This document shows, piece by piece, positions 1 through 11,606 of a stretch of DNA of 64,000 nt. The translations under genes were made by a program, and so were the position numbers. Origin of the DNA: Sesamum alatum (lineage: Eukaryota > Streptophyta > Magnoliopsida > Lamiales > Pedaliaceae); contig JACGWO010000001.1 in assembly GCA_034509735.1 (NCBI GenBank), positions 14,462,854-14,526,853 of the forward strand, written 5' to 3'. The notes below the pieces were generated by a model. It did no database searches, was not told where the DNA came from, and worked only from the letters and a program-made list of their open reading frames with translations. Within the stretch, counting starts at the first letter, position 1; every line of letters starts with the position of its first letter.

Positions 1-99
1 GGATGGGACGGGCGGGCGCGCCCATGGGGCAATTCTTCCAAAATCCACCCACCCACAGTTCTTATCGAAGGACTAAAGGGAAGACTCAATATATGTCAA

Positions 100-920
100 G
101 TAAAAGTGGGTTATGAAACCCATATGGGACAAAGGCAAAGAAAGGATGAAAAAGTTAGTCATTCCCAACATGGTGTATGTGCTCCTCTAGTTCCACAAAT
201 CTCGGGAAAGTTCCTTAAAATAACCGATTCATTATACTCTCCATATAAATATCTTCATTTTAGGTGGAAGTTTCAGCTGCCATACAAACTGCCAATCTTT
301 GCTTTGTGCTTCCTTACTCGTCGAGCCGCTATCCCTTGCTACCATATCTCTGTGCAGGTTGTATGTGAGCGTATTGAGAATTCCCCTTTCTCCGATCGAT
401 GCCAGATCAGTTTATCTTCTATGGAGTTGCCAAGCGGAATTGAGAGAATCAGCTCCGCATCGTCTTCACGAAACTTGTCTTGGATCAACCCCTCGTTTCA
501 CTCATGTCCCGTTCGTGTAATAAGCTCACTCACCCTAGTCTCAGCTTCCAGTCCGATAGGTGGTACCCTAATTCTGAAGGTATTCTCTCTTGGTATCCAA
601 CGATCCTCCCATTTACGGGCTTGCACTCCATCCCCAATCCTCCATCTAGATCCCTCGTGTACCAGCTCCTTCGCTGCAGACAAGCTTTGCCAAGTATAGG
701 AGGAATTCGATTTTTTCTTTGCTAGAAACATACTCGTCGAAGGGAAGTAACAAGCTTTGGGTAGCTGTCCAAGTAAGATCTTTGGATTAGACAAAATTCG
801 CCAGTATTATTTGCTAGAAGAGCCATATTGAAACTATGTAAATCACGTAGGCCAAGCCCACCATCCCTGGTTCTCTTGCAAACTCTACCCCAGCGTCATA
901 TTTTCTTTAAGTCCACTTAG
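100..920 (-). mobile_element. LINE (non-LTR retrotransposon) 3' pol relic, copy A
   Basis: Read on the minus strand, the stretch gives the end of a plant L1-type reverse transcriptase ORF. First come residues like WGRVCKRTRDGGLGLRDL near 915-850, then RWRIGDGVQARKWEDRW around 600, the conserved start of the zinc-binding (zf-RVT) region that follows plant LINE reverse transcriptases. The frame is interrupted by stops and shifts, and no complete RT core or endonuclease is visible, so this is a 5'-truncated, inactive fragment. Open frames on the plus strand here are shadows. A closely matching copy lies at 44300-45125, so the insertion predates the block duplication. Confidence 0.8.
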
Positions 921-1265
921 ACACAACATAATATACTTATGGGAAAATATTATTTATTAAGGAAATAAATATTTAAAACAATTTTGATTTATTGATCAAT
1001 ATTACCATCAACAGCTAGAAGCAGCCTTTACCCAACTTGTGGATTGTAGAAAGAGAAGAAGCTCCATAACGACTAAACAGATTAAAATGATCTTTTTTAA
1101 GCCACGTGCGCATTTGCTTCAATTAATTTGCAAAAGACGAGCTCTAATAACTCCAACTTAATTTGGATTATGGCAAAGGTAGAAAAAGTGTTAAGTAATA
1201 AATAAAATGTAATGATGATTATGGGTGATGTAATATGTCATTTTTAGTGTTTTGATATATCTATA
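921..1265. other. AT-rich non-coding spacer
   Basis: No gene is seen. The stretch joins the LINE relic to the Helitron 5' end and is matched in block B, where it differs by small indels. Confidence 0.5.
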
Positions 1266-4200
1266 TCTATACTCTATATAAATGTGTGAATACTCAAATT
1301 GTTTGTTCCCCATTGTGAAAAGACAAATATACCCTCATTTAAATATTATTAATTATTATATTACAGATTCTAGAATTTTTAACAATTTAGAATGTTAAAT
1401 ATTCTATGCCTCCTCCATATAAATTTAGGATACAAAAACCTAAATCGTGAAAATCCAGTTACACAGAATTTTAATAATCTGCTTTTAATCGTAAATCATG
1501 AATGAACCTAATTACACAGACCTGTCACGCATTAAATTTCAATAACATTCACAAAAAATTATATTATAAAATTAGTTATAGAAAAAATAAAATTCTATAA
1601 GAAAAAATGTTTAAGAGTCTTAATTACTCTAAACTACTTAGACAATGAATAACATATTCAACTAAAAAAATTAATATGGCAAATAATATTTCACACAATT
1701 ACTTTGCTAGAAGAAATCTTAATTATATTAAGAAAGTTTTAATCTACCATGACACATTAAAATTTAAAATAAACTACACATGAATAATATATAAAATGCT
1801 AATCTAAATTTAAATATATATATATACATAATAATGAATAAATATCAAAATTTAATTATAAATTAAAATTGATATATGGATATGATATTATTAAATTGAA
1901 TTTGCTTGTGAAAATTCAACTATTGAGTGAATCTCTTAGTACTTGATTTTTTAGTATTAAATAATCCTGAATGTTTTACTTTTACATCTATTTTTGTATA
2001 TTAATTAATAGAATAAAAGTATTACAACAACAAATTGAACGTGTCCGAAACCCTCGAAGTAAGATCTAGCGTGAAATTCAGGGATACATTGAAAGCTAAA
2101 AGGGCGGGAGACGCCTTAGCCCTTAGAATCGACTTCTAAACCAATGTGGCGCTGCAAATGTGACATGAAGAATTAAGTTGTAATATAATATATTATTAAA
2201 TAAGAAATAAATTATACGAATAGGTGCATACGAAAATAAGATTAAGAAGTTAAAGTAAAAACATATAGAAGTAAAAATTATAATACAAAGGCAAAAAATA
2301 AAATTTTATACAATAATATTTCAAAATTTAGAAGGTAAAAAAGCATGTAAGTAATACTTCGGCAATATTTAAAAGTTGATATTGAAATATAATTAACATT
2401 AGGATCTTACAATACAAAATATCTGTAATATTGTCCAATTAAATTATATATTTATAATAATAGTCAATAAATAATTAGTTTGTAATCATTTAGTGTCAAT
2501 AAATTAAAAATCAATAATATTCAAAATATAGTAAAAGAAAACGTATTACATACACAAACATAATATAGCAAGATCAAACAATAACAAAGCAACAAAATTA
2601 AACCTACGAACAAAAATTGATCAATTTTATTAAAATGGAATTTCTTCTAAAGTGGAATATAAATAAGTATCAAAATTTGATTACAAATAAAAATTATCAA
2701 TATGATTAAACTAGAAGTGCTATTGAAAATTTAAAAAAGAGTTAACTAAATAATTTTATTTCAATATTAATAGGCTAAAAACACCATATCCCCCTCCCCC
2801 TCCACCCCCAAGACATTGACATTGAAGAAGAGTATAAATAGTAGTATAAGAAGAAAATAAATAGTAATATAATAAATAATATAACGAGACATATATAACT
2901 GTTTTTATGTTTTAAAAGGTGCATAAAAGTTGTAATATTTGATCTCCTTGTATTATTATACACTTAACGCCCACATGGCATTTTCTTTTGAATATCCAGA
3001 GGGAAAGGTATCATGGAACAAAAATTGCTACTTTCTAATATTTACGGGACCGAATGTGAGGATACCAAAATCAAAGAACTAAATTAAAACAGAAAAGGCC
3101 TGAGTTACGAACTGAAAAATGCTATTTTTCCTATGAAAATAAGAAAAGTCAAACTGTAAGTAAACATTATCCAATAACATTAAAACTATAAAACTTTAAA
3201 ATAATTATATACTAATACATTAGTACAATTACATTTTCATATTAAGAAAATTAATAAATTTTGAGAATAAACTTAGTACAATAAAATAATAAATAAAAAC
3301 TGAGTAAATTATGTTTAAATTAGAAAAAAAAAAGATGATAAATAAATAAGCCAATGAGATTAATGTATTTTTTTCAGTAATAAATTATAAAAATAACTTA
3401 AAAGTTTAAAAAGCATGAGTACTAAAGAAAATAAAAATTGATATATGAATAGAATATTATTAAATTGAAATTGCTTATGAAAATTCAACTATATATTGAG
3501 TGAATCTCTTAGCACTTGATTTTTTTAGAGTTAGATAATCCTGAATCTTTTAGTTTTACATCTATTGTGTTCTTTTATAGAGGTGAAAAATAAAATTTTA
3601 TACAATAAAATTTCAAATTTTAGAAGCTAATAAAACATGTAAATAATGCTTTGACAATATAAAAAAGTTTGATACTGAAATATAATTAACATACATTATA
3701 GGATCTTACAATACAAATATTGGTACTATGGTCCAATTTGATTATAATCTTATAATATTAGTCAATAAATAATTAGTTTGTGATAGTGTCGATAAATTAA
3801 AAATATACAACACACACATACAAAATATTTATTGTCAAAGAAAACATACAACACGCACACACAAAATATAACAAAAAATAAAACAAAATTAAAAAGCAAA
3901 AAATAGGCATATAAAACCTACAAATAATAAAATTGATCAATTTATTTTATTAAATTAGAATTTCTTCTATCCAAGTTAAAAAGCTTTGACTAATTATTTT
4001 TATTTTAATATTAATATTTTGAATATTATTATTTTATATTTTCATATTAATTAGTTTGATACATAATAATGAAATAATAATTAGTGAATATACGAAATAC
4101 AAAATTTCAATTTTGGGGAATATATTTTTATTAAATTGTACCAATTAAATTTAAAAAGTGAATTACAAAGAATAGAATTGAATAGTTTCCTTATTAATTT

Positions 4201-4347
4201 AAATAATTATTATCAATTTGTTTGAAAATAAAATTGTATAATACTAATGTTTTAATGAAAAAAAATATAAATAATATCATGAACTTAACATAAATGATGT
4301 ATTTAATTCTATATTTGTACACGTGCATCGCACGTCATGCTTTCTAG
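1266..4347 (+). mobile_element. Non-autonomous Helitron, copy A (about 3.1 kb)
   Basis: The element begins with TCTATACTC preceded by A (1265) and ends with CTAG (4344-4347) followed by T (4348), the A/T insertion context expected of Helitrons. Just upstream of the end is a short hairpin, ACGTGC-atc-GCACGT (about 4321-4336), as in Helitron 3' ends. The interior is very AT-rich, with no Rep/helicase gene, so mobility would depend on a partner. Two more copies with the same ends are at 45445-48573 and 11607-14764. Relative to those, copy A has lost about 60 bp near 2880. The 3' end lies about 245 bp downstream of the 2-ODD stop codon. Confidence 0.85.
2036..2157 (+). other. GC-rich insert inside the Helitron
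   Basis: About 120 bp, much richer in GC than its surroundings, present in Helitron copies A and B (46223-46345) but absent from copy C, which reads straight across near 12567. On the plus strand it holds one open frame of about 32 codons (VSETLEVRSSVKFRDTLK, continuing to AGDALALRIDF) before a stop. In block B the frame is conserved with a few substitutions. It may be a captured gene fragment. The source is not recognised. Confidence 0.5.
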
Positions 4348-4592
4348 TATATATATATTTATATATATTCGTTTAAAAAAAATTATTTTTTGCAACCAAA
4401 TATTAATACTGTAAACTTGATAAGATGGAACGAGATGAGATAACATTGATCTGACAAGCAAGCACTCGAGACCGCAGAAAATTATTTCATATAATATAGA
4501 AACAAAGTACAAGAAGTAATTAATCATGGATCCATGCACGAAAATAAATTCTCAACCATGTTCAATAAGTACAACACTACTGATTCATGAGT

Positions 4593-5963
4593 TCAGTCAT
4601 CATCCTGGATCTTCATGGAATCCAAGATGGTTTTCCCTAGATGTTGGTAACTCCGCTTATTTTCCACATACTCTAAAAACTTCAATGGACGATAATATGC
4701 ACGACCATCGCGTTCGACCAACGGCTCAGCCGGCCCGACAATAGCATCAGGCGCTGAACCATTAGCCATGACCACAGATATCCTGCTTGCCTCATTATTC
4801 ACCACGGCTCTGTGCGTCACACTCTTGTACCTCCCGTTACTAAATATCTGGTATTGTCGTCAAATAACCAAAGATCAAGTGTTGGATGTTGTCCCATGAG
4901 AATTTATATAAGTAATTGTGAAATTTGATGTCAATTAATTTACCTCAAGATGATCAGCGGTGTTAACAAGAAACGAATTTTGAGGGGAATTGGTGTTGAA
5001 CCACTCTCCGTTGTGCTGTATCTGTAGGCCAGCAACTCCGTTGTGTACGACAAGCGTTAAAAGGCCATGATCGGTATGCGTGGGGATACCCATTGCTTGG
5101 TCCGGTTGAGGGCAAGGCGGATAGTAATGTGCGGCATACAATTGATAGCACGAGTTGAGCTTCAAAGCTTCATCAATGTAGCCTTTTTCCAATTCTAGGT
5201 TTTCACCTATGGCCTGGAGTAGTTTTCTTACCACGGAGCGAGTTTTTTCAGAATATTCAACTAGCACTTCCCTTCAGTAACATTTAGAACACTAATTAAG
5301 ATTAATCACGCTGATGGTAAGTTACGAGAACACATGTATTTATATAATTATCTCATTAATTATTTTTACCTTAATCTATGAGGTTTAGGTGGGCAGTGAA
5401 ATTTGGGGTGGACATAGGACGTGACAAAATCCCTCCATAAGTTAATCTTTTGGTTTGCCATTGTGATGACACTGCCAGTTCCGGACGTGATGGGGTCCGC
5501 CACAGTGTTGGCCTCGTACCGGCGCTTGTCCTCCTCCGGCAACTCGAAATACTCCAAACTCACGTCTACAATGTCCTTCAGAAGACTCTCGGAGATCCCA
5601 TGATTTACCAGCTGCAAGATTTAATTAATTACTACATGATCTTCTACACACATGCAGTTACACTACTGAATATATCCCATCAAGCATGATTACTACATCT
5701 CTCTGTAATTTGCTTACCACGAAGAATCCCCATTCCCTACAGGCGTTGTCAAGGTCCCGGAGACCCTTGGCCCTATGATCAGGGTTGTCGGAGACGAGGA
5801 GGGAGAAATCAATGATGGGAATAGAGTCGCAGTGGGAGGCTCTGGAATCATTGGCGATAGCGAAATGAGAAGGGACAGAACTGAGGGTGGAAGACTCAGC
5901 CAGCGTCTTAACGGATGAGTTGTCAGCAATGTTGGATGGTATCATCGGAGCTGTTGCCGCCAT
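4593..5963 (-). CDS. 2-oxoglutarate/Fe(II)-dependent dioxygenase, copy 1 (intact, 4 exons)
   Basis: Exons are 5963-5718, 5611-5370, 5271-4944 and 4847-4593 (stop included). All three introns (106, 98 and 96 bp) have GT-AG ends, and the joined frame gives 356 residues, normal for this family. The N-terminal non-haem dioxygenase domain covers about residues 48-165 (SIPIIDFSLL, GFFVLVNHGI). The C-terminal 2OG-Fe(II) oxygenase domain covers about 200-305. The iron ligands are His228 and Asp230 (HTDHG) and His284. The 2-oxoglutarate pair Arg294/Ser296 (RISV) is present, as is YYPPCPQPD at 212-220. The family oxidises small molecules in the cytosol, often in specialised metabolism. It looks like the plant DOXC class, but the substrate cannot be inferred. 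The start is the ATG of MAATAP, 85 bp downstream of a TATA box. Copy 3 differs by one residue. Confidence 0.95.
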
Positions 5964-7121
5964 TTCTATGAATTGTGTGTGTTTGGTGCCTGAATACCAA
6001 AAGAAGATAGATGAGTTTTGCTATAACTCTCTGTGGAAATGGGGTCATATATATAGTGATAGGGGGAAATACAATTTTTGGTGTTTTTTTTGATACAATT
6101 TCCTTTTTTTCTTTCCAATAATTGGTTCTGGTCTCCACTTTCTGTATCAGCCGTAAGTGCATTATCTATACTAATCTAAAAGAAAATTTATTTCTACTCA
6201 TAAAAATCGTTATTTATATCGCGATAGAAATTTTTTGTTACTATCCTAAGGCTCTGTTTACTTTGGTGTATTAAATATAAATAATTGGTACGCTAAAAGG
6301 TTTTCTTTTATATAATAATAATAATATAGATATAAATATAAATATAGATATATATATTAATCGATGAGGCAAGTCGTTCATGTATGTATATAATAAGTAA
6401 TATTTTCCGTTTTTAAAAAATATCATAAATATATATACAAATATGGAATAGGTTGCAAGAAAATATAATTTTTTGAAGGAAAGAAATGAATTGAAGGATC
6501 GAATTTGGGCTTTTCAAAATTGGTACGCCAATTTTTTTTTTCTTTATATAATAATATAGATATAAATATAAATATATGTTAATCGATGAGACAAGTCGTT
6601 CCTGTATGTATATAATAGAGAGAAAAGAAAATTCAGCCACAGGTGAACTCCATGTCTTAGTTGGTAAATTAGCTGATTTATTTTGAATTTTTAATTGATA
6701 ATTTGTTTTTCCAAATAAAAATATCACAACAATTAAGATATTTTTTAAAAAATTGCCTGATATATAATTCATGGTATTTATATATTTTAAAAAAATCTAA
6801 TACATGTGCATGAATTTGTTACAAAACTTTTGAATGATACAATATTTAGTTGATGTGGCCTGGGTTTAAAAATGAATAGAATTGGGGCTCATTTAAAGGT
6901 TCATGATCACCTCAAGACTGACTGTGAACAGTAGTGTGTCGGTCCTGAATCAAGTTTTTTCAAACTTGTCCGTTGTAATTTTGGGCCGACCCAACTTACT
7001 GTGCACCTTCATGTTTATTTTTATCATTGTAATTTAAAAAATACATTTCTTATAAGAGTTGTGTCTAAAAAGAAAAAATGATATTTATATAGCACATAAT
7101 GTGTGGTGTAAAATATCATAA
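5964..7121. other. 5' flank of 2-ODD copy 1
   Basis: Non-coding upstream DNA of the minus-strand 2-ODD gene. It holds AT-rich tracts, short ATA repeats (about 6310-6350 and 6545-6575) and stretches repeated at 50187-51348, 38717-39690 and, without a gene, at 55447-56976 and 58905-60130. No other gene is seen. It continues past the MITE at 7131 up to the insertion at 7823. Confidence 0.7.
6048..6055 (-). promoter_or_regulatory. TATA box of 2-ODD copy 1
   Basis: On the minus strand a perfect TATATATA lies about 85 bp upstream of the ATG at 5963. This would place transcription start around 6015-6025 and give a 5' leader of roughly 55 nt. The same box sits at the same distance in copy 3. Confidence 0.65.
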
Positions 7122-7130
7122 TATTTTCTA

Positions 7131-7388
7131 GGGTAAATTACAGTGACACCCCTGAGGTTAGGCCCAATTATACAAACACCCATTGTCTTTTGTAAAGTTA
7201 CAACGATACCCTCTGAGGTTGTAATTTTATTACAACTACACCTCTTATTTAAAGGCAAAATTTACGCCAATACCCCTTGAAAAATATCACACTAACACTC
7301 CTCTGGGGGTGTAGTTGTAATTTCGCAAAAGACAGAGAGTATTTGTGTAATTGAGACTAATCTCAAGAAGTGTCAATGTAATTTACCC
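7131..7388. mobile_element. Mutator-like MITE with 9-bp target duplication, copy A
   Basis: A 258-bp element starting GGGTAAATTAC and ending with its complement GTAATTTACCC, flanked by the 9-bp direct repeat TATTTTCTA (7122-7130 and 7389-7397). The 9-bp duplication is typical of Mutator-like elements. It has no coding capacity. The 2-ODD copy 2 flank near 39680 has a single TATTTTCTA and no element, which is a clean empty site. Sister copies are at 51358-51615 and 56986-57244. Confidence 0.85.
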
Positions 7389-7822
7389 TATTTTCTAATA
7401 CTTCGGAAAACATAAATCGAGAACTATTTAAAAACAATATAAAATCCCTTTTTTTGTGGTCTTCTTTGTATTTCTCTGTTGAATACAGAAAGTAACAAAA
7501 TTAATTATGACATGTCCTTCACCTGCTGAATTAGGCTAGCCACAAGAATCATCCAAGGGACCATCAAATTGTACTCCTCTCATTTTCCCTTCTAGAAGGT
7601 ACTACTATATATTATATGAACAGAAATTAAAATTGCATTTTGGCCTCTCTTTTCCCTAATGTCTTGTTGCTAGGACTTCTGTAACAAAATTGTGAAGAAA
7701 TGAGAAAAAAAAAAAGTAAGAATAAAATTACTTTTCTAATCAATACTTGTTTGAAGGAAAGAAATGATTTGAAGGATTAAATTTGGGCATTAAATAATTG
7801 GTACGTCAAAAAATTTCTTTTA

Positions 7823-8119
7823 GATTCTGAGACGGAAATAAAGACGGATGCAAAAAAAATTATTTTAAAAATTCATCTCTGATTCTGTCTTAGAATTTAG
7901 GATTCTAAGACAGAATCAGAGACGGAATATTTTTATAATTTTATTTATTTTTTATTTTTTTTGCAAAATGTCAATTCTTCAAAAGTTCCATTCATATTTT
8001 TGTAATTTTATTTTATAATTTTAAGACGGAAATAGTTTCCGTCTTTGAAGGTTGAAAATTATTGACAGATATTTTTCCATCTCTGATTTCTGTCTTTGAA
8101 ACCTTGCTCTCTTGTAGTG
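7823..8119. mobile_element. CACTA terminal fragment (GACGGA-repeat end), block A only
   Basis: 297 bp rich in AGACGGAAA and TTTCCGTCT motifs, ending CTCTTGTAGTG, the complement of a CACTA terminus. It is flanked by TTTA on both sides. Block B has a single TTTA-containing sequence at the corresponding point (about 52098), so this inserted after the duplication or was lost cleanly from B. Only one end looks like a CACTA terminus, so it is a truncated relative of the element at 9064-16667. Near-identical units lie at 16668-16966 and 53022-53303. Confidence 0.65.
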
Positions 8120-8131
8120 TTTATATAATAA

Positions 8132-9025
8132 CTAGCAATCGACGCACGAGGTATCCGCGTGCATAAATTTTAAAGTGTAAACTAAGAGAAACACAATATT
8201 TTTTCAAATCGTAAATAAAATAAAATTCCATATTACTTATCAATGTGCTACAAAACGTATCAAATGAAGTCTTTGTCCTTATCAAATTACTTATCAATTT
8301 GAAAAGAAAAACAAAAGCAAAGGACAATGTAAAACCACATTAAAATAATTTTCTTTTACATACAAATCAACCTCCCTTTGTATAATTGTTATATTGCAAA
8401 TTCTAAAGGAATCTCTCAAACACACCTGCAAATTAGAAGTTGAAATTTCATAAATAATAGAACATAAGACTAATTAGAACTCAAATATGAAAATTCTAAT
8501 CCAATCCAATCTAATGTTGCCCAAATCACAAAAACCAAACACAATTACAAAATGTCAATTCAATAAGCCAGAAGGCGATGAACACAACACGAAATCCTTG
8601 GAATTAAATAAAAATCAAACACAATTAAAAAATGTCAATTCAATACTTTGTTTAATTTCATATATCATACTTTTAATAATTAATATACCATGATATATAT
8701 AACCATTGTTAGAGAAAATAAGAAGTGGAATCCAACCTTGTTTTGGGATGTTTATGCACAAAGAGAGAGGGGGGAAGGGGTTAGAACGTGTGATTGTGGT
8801 TTTGTTTTGGAGAGAGAGAGAAAAGAGAAGAGTTTGGAGATGTTTAACTTCTCAAATTCAAGGGTATTTTGGGTAGTTTCAAATTTTGGTATGAGAACTA
8901 CAAAAAGATGCTAATTTTTCATTTTTAACCTCTACAAATTAAAGAATTTATTTTGTAGAAATATAAAGGTGAATGGAGTATACAAAAACGAAGGACATTT
9001 TTTGTAAAATTACACTAATAACTTT
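8132..9025 (-). mobile_element. Helitron-like 3' end on the minus strand, copy A
   Basis: On the minus strand the sequence runs GCACG-loop-CGTGC (8162-8144), a few bases, then CTAG (8135-8132) followed by T, which is Helitron 3' architecture. The 5' end is not preserved; homology with the related stretches at 52110-52985 and 57530-58900 fades near 9025. No gene lies inside; short open frames here are AT-rich noise. Confidence 0.5.
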
Positions 9026-10028
9026 TTTCAAATTCATTTTTGATTCCGTCTTAAAATCTCAGACACTACAAGAAAACAGGGTTTCAGAGACGGATTTTTC
9101 CGTCTCTGAAGCATATATTTCCGTCGCTAATAGTATCAGCGACGGAAAATTTCCATCAAAAAATTTGTTGCTGAAAGCCCTATGGTTGATGCCGTTGCTG
9201 AATCCGTCAATGGACTTTAAGACGGATAAAATCCGTCTTAAATCTGTCGTAATTACCAAACAAACTTAGAAAAACCGTCTTAAAATACGTCTTCAATCCG
9301 TCATTAATTCCGTCGATAAAGATGCAAAACTCTCAAAGATAAATACATCTCTAATTCCGTCTCTGATTGTGTGGTGATACCGTCTCTGAATCCATAATTT
9401 TTTTTTATATATCTGAAGCCAAAACTCCATTTCTAGTTCAATCCCGAATATTTTTTTGCAAAGCTGGAACAAAATGAAATCAAAATATCTATAGAAAATA
9501 AGATACCATGACTACTAAATGCAACTCTTCATGTTCACAAATACTATACTAGATACAAGCTTAAAATTGCTTCAAACACAACCGTTCAAGAGCTTGCCTC
9601 TTCTTAAATACTAGGATATCACTATCTATGATTTTCCCTCTATTCTCTAATTTGCTTTACAATCAATAAGTACCCAAAGTTACAAAGATTTCTTCTAGAA
9701 CCTTTTTAGCTCAAAGATTCATAAGTTTCAAGCTTCATTCCTCCTTAGAACCTGTTAAGACATCAAGAGTGCAAAAACTTAATGAGTTGAATCAGCAATA
9801 CAGGACAAATCAAAAAGAAAAAGTTCAGAAGCAGGTATATGGATATGCCTCGATTTTGATGCAATACATACAAACACAAAAAATTATCAGGAGCTGAAAT
9901 TCGTATGCAAAAAACACTAATGCATCTTAGGAAATTAATAGTAGTAAACGTTTTACTTATGACAGATCATTATACAAAGTTATATAAATGAAAAAGAAAA
10001 GGAAATTGCCTAAGAAACCAAAAAATAA

Positions 10029-10080
10029 CCATCCAACAATGACCTCCTTCGGGTTCACCTTCTGGTGGGACGAGAACATA
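10029..10080 (-). pseudogene. Captured exon fragment resembling eIF3 subunit f (MPN domain)
   Basis: On the minus strand, after an intact acceptor (TATCATCACAG), the sequence reads MFSSHQKVNPKEVIVGW. From memory of the family this closely matches the MPN-domain stretch of plant eIF3f (HQKVNPKEVIVGWYSTG). Similarity stops straight after GW, so only about 50 bp of exon plus some intron survives. It lies inside the CACTA element, as expected for transduplicated host sequence. It makes no functional protein. The match is recalled, not searched. Confidence 0.65.
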
Positions 10081-11606
10081 CTGTGATGATAACCAAAGCA
10101 ACCTAAATCCAATTAAGTCCCAAGCAAAGAAAGAAACTTTTTCACCAGTCAATTGAAACAAAACAAATAAATTGCACTTTATGGCCAACCAACATTCAAA
10201 CCTCCATACGTTCAAACCAACCAATGTATCCAGTTACTGAATCAAATAATTAATTTTGAACTCCAACAGGGCATGCTCACAGTAAGTAACTACAAGCTGC
10301 AAGCTAATCCAAAGTATAAAGATTTGCAATATCGAGCATACAAAAAACAATTAGGAAGGAAACAATTCATGGATTGTTGCGCAAAAAGTTAATGATTTTC
10401 CAATTTATTCAGTTTATAGGATAATTTTTCAATCACTTACTGTGATCAAACAATTGCTCTTAGTCAAATGAACTATATCGAATAACTGCAAAAATACTTT
10501 AATGTTTAAGATGGCAAAAAATAATCTCATTTACAGTTTAAGATGACAAGAATAAGGTCATCAAAATAAGATAGAGAAAGCAGACAAGTACCTTAAGTTG
10601 AGCTCAATTTCCAGCAGTGGTATCAAGTATTGTCCATAAGCTTCTTTTTTTAATGCTTTTCTTAACTGTGAAACCAAAAATTAAATGTTAAGAAACAAAA
10701 AGTTACTCAAAGACAGTGTTTTTCTAGTTTCTGCATAACATATTTGGAGGAAAGAAGATGCCATAAATATGGTAATCTAGTATTTAACAGGCATACTGAA
10801 AGTTACTTGGTGTGTGTTTGTATTTGTATATGACCCTCAGCAATAGATGGAGAAAAGTCATCTTGAGCTAATCAATGAAAGAAGAAAAGAAAAAAAGAAG
10901 AGAAAAGAAAAAATCAACTTTGTCAAAGTTGAAAAGGAAGAGAGACAACGAGACAACAAAAATGACAAATCATCATCATCGTTATCCTAATTAATTTCTT
11001 ATTACACGACTCCAGGATTTTAAAATTCCAAATTTGATGCATAAGAATGAAGTCTGTTGGCTCATTTGGGCTGCCAAGAAATACAAATTGAAATAGTCAG
11101 TGCTGCTAGATGTTTCGCCTAATTAATGGCCCCTTCCCATTCTGTCTGAGACTACAGAGAAAGGGCATATCCTTCTCTGTGATGCTGAGCATAACTGTAC
11201 AAAAGTATAACGCAACGCAATAGCACAAAAGGTAAAGAAGAAAATTGTTTAAAGGTTGGGAGTTTGCCGTGTGTCTCGTTTGATGAACCCCTTCAAGTTC
11301 AACTCACCCAATTCATCTGAAATTTTGGTTTATGTTTATTTAGTTCTGATTAAAGACTCGTGATTTGATTGTCTGTCTTGGTATTTCCATTTGAGCCAAT
11401 CAAGGAAGATAATAGGGAAGCAACTTTTCCATGAAAGCTAGAGATTTTGATTACTAAGAGAGAGATTAGTTATTTACGTTAAAAAACGGAGTAGTCTGTC
11501 TATAAACAAGTAGAAAGAAAACTAGCGATGAAGATGACTAATACAATAAAAGATGATTTGAGAGTTACATTACGTTTAACATTGTTGTAGTAAATAAGAA
11601 CACATA

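Noticed and set aside
106..725. Plus-strand open frames of up to 197 codons at 106-699 (and 44312-44905)
   Set aside because: They lie opposite a recognisable LINE reverse-transcriptase/zf-RVT frame on the minus strand; their residues match no family.
9970..10224. 84-codon minus-strand frame as a gene
   Set aside because: The frame reads an intron and the captured exon in the wrong phase; the eIF3f-like frame is a different one and covers only about 17 codons.
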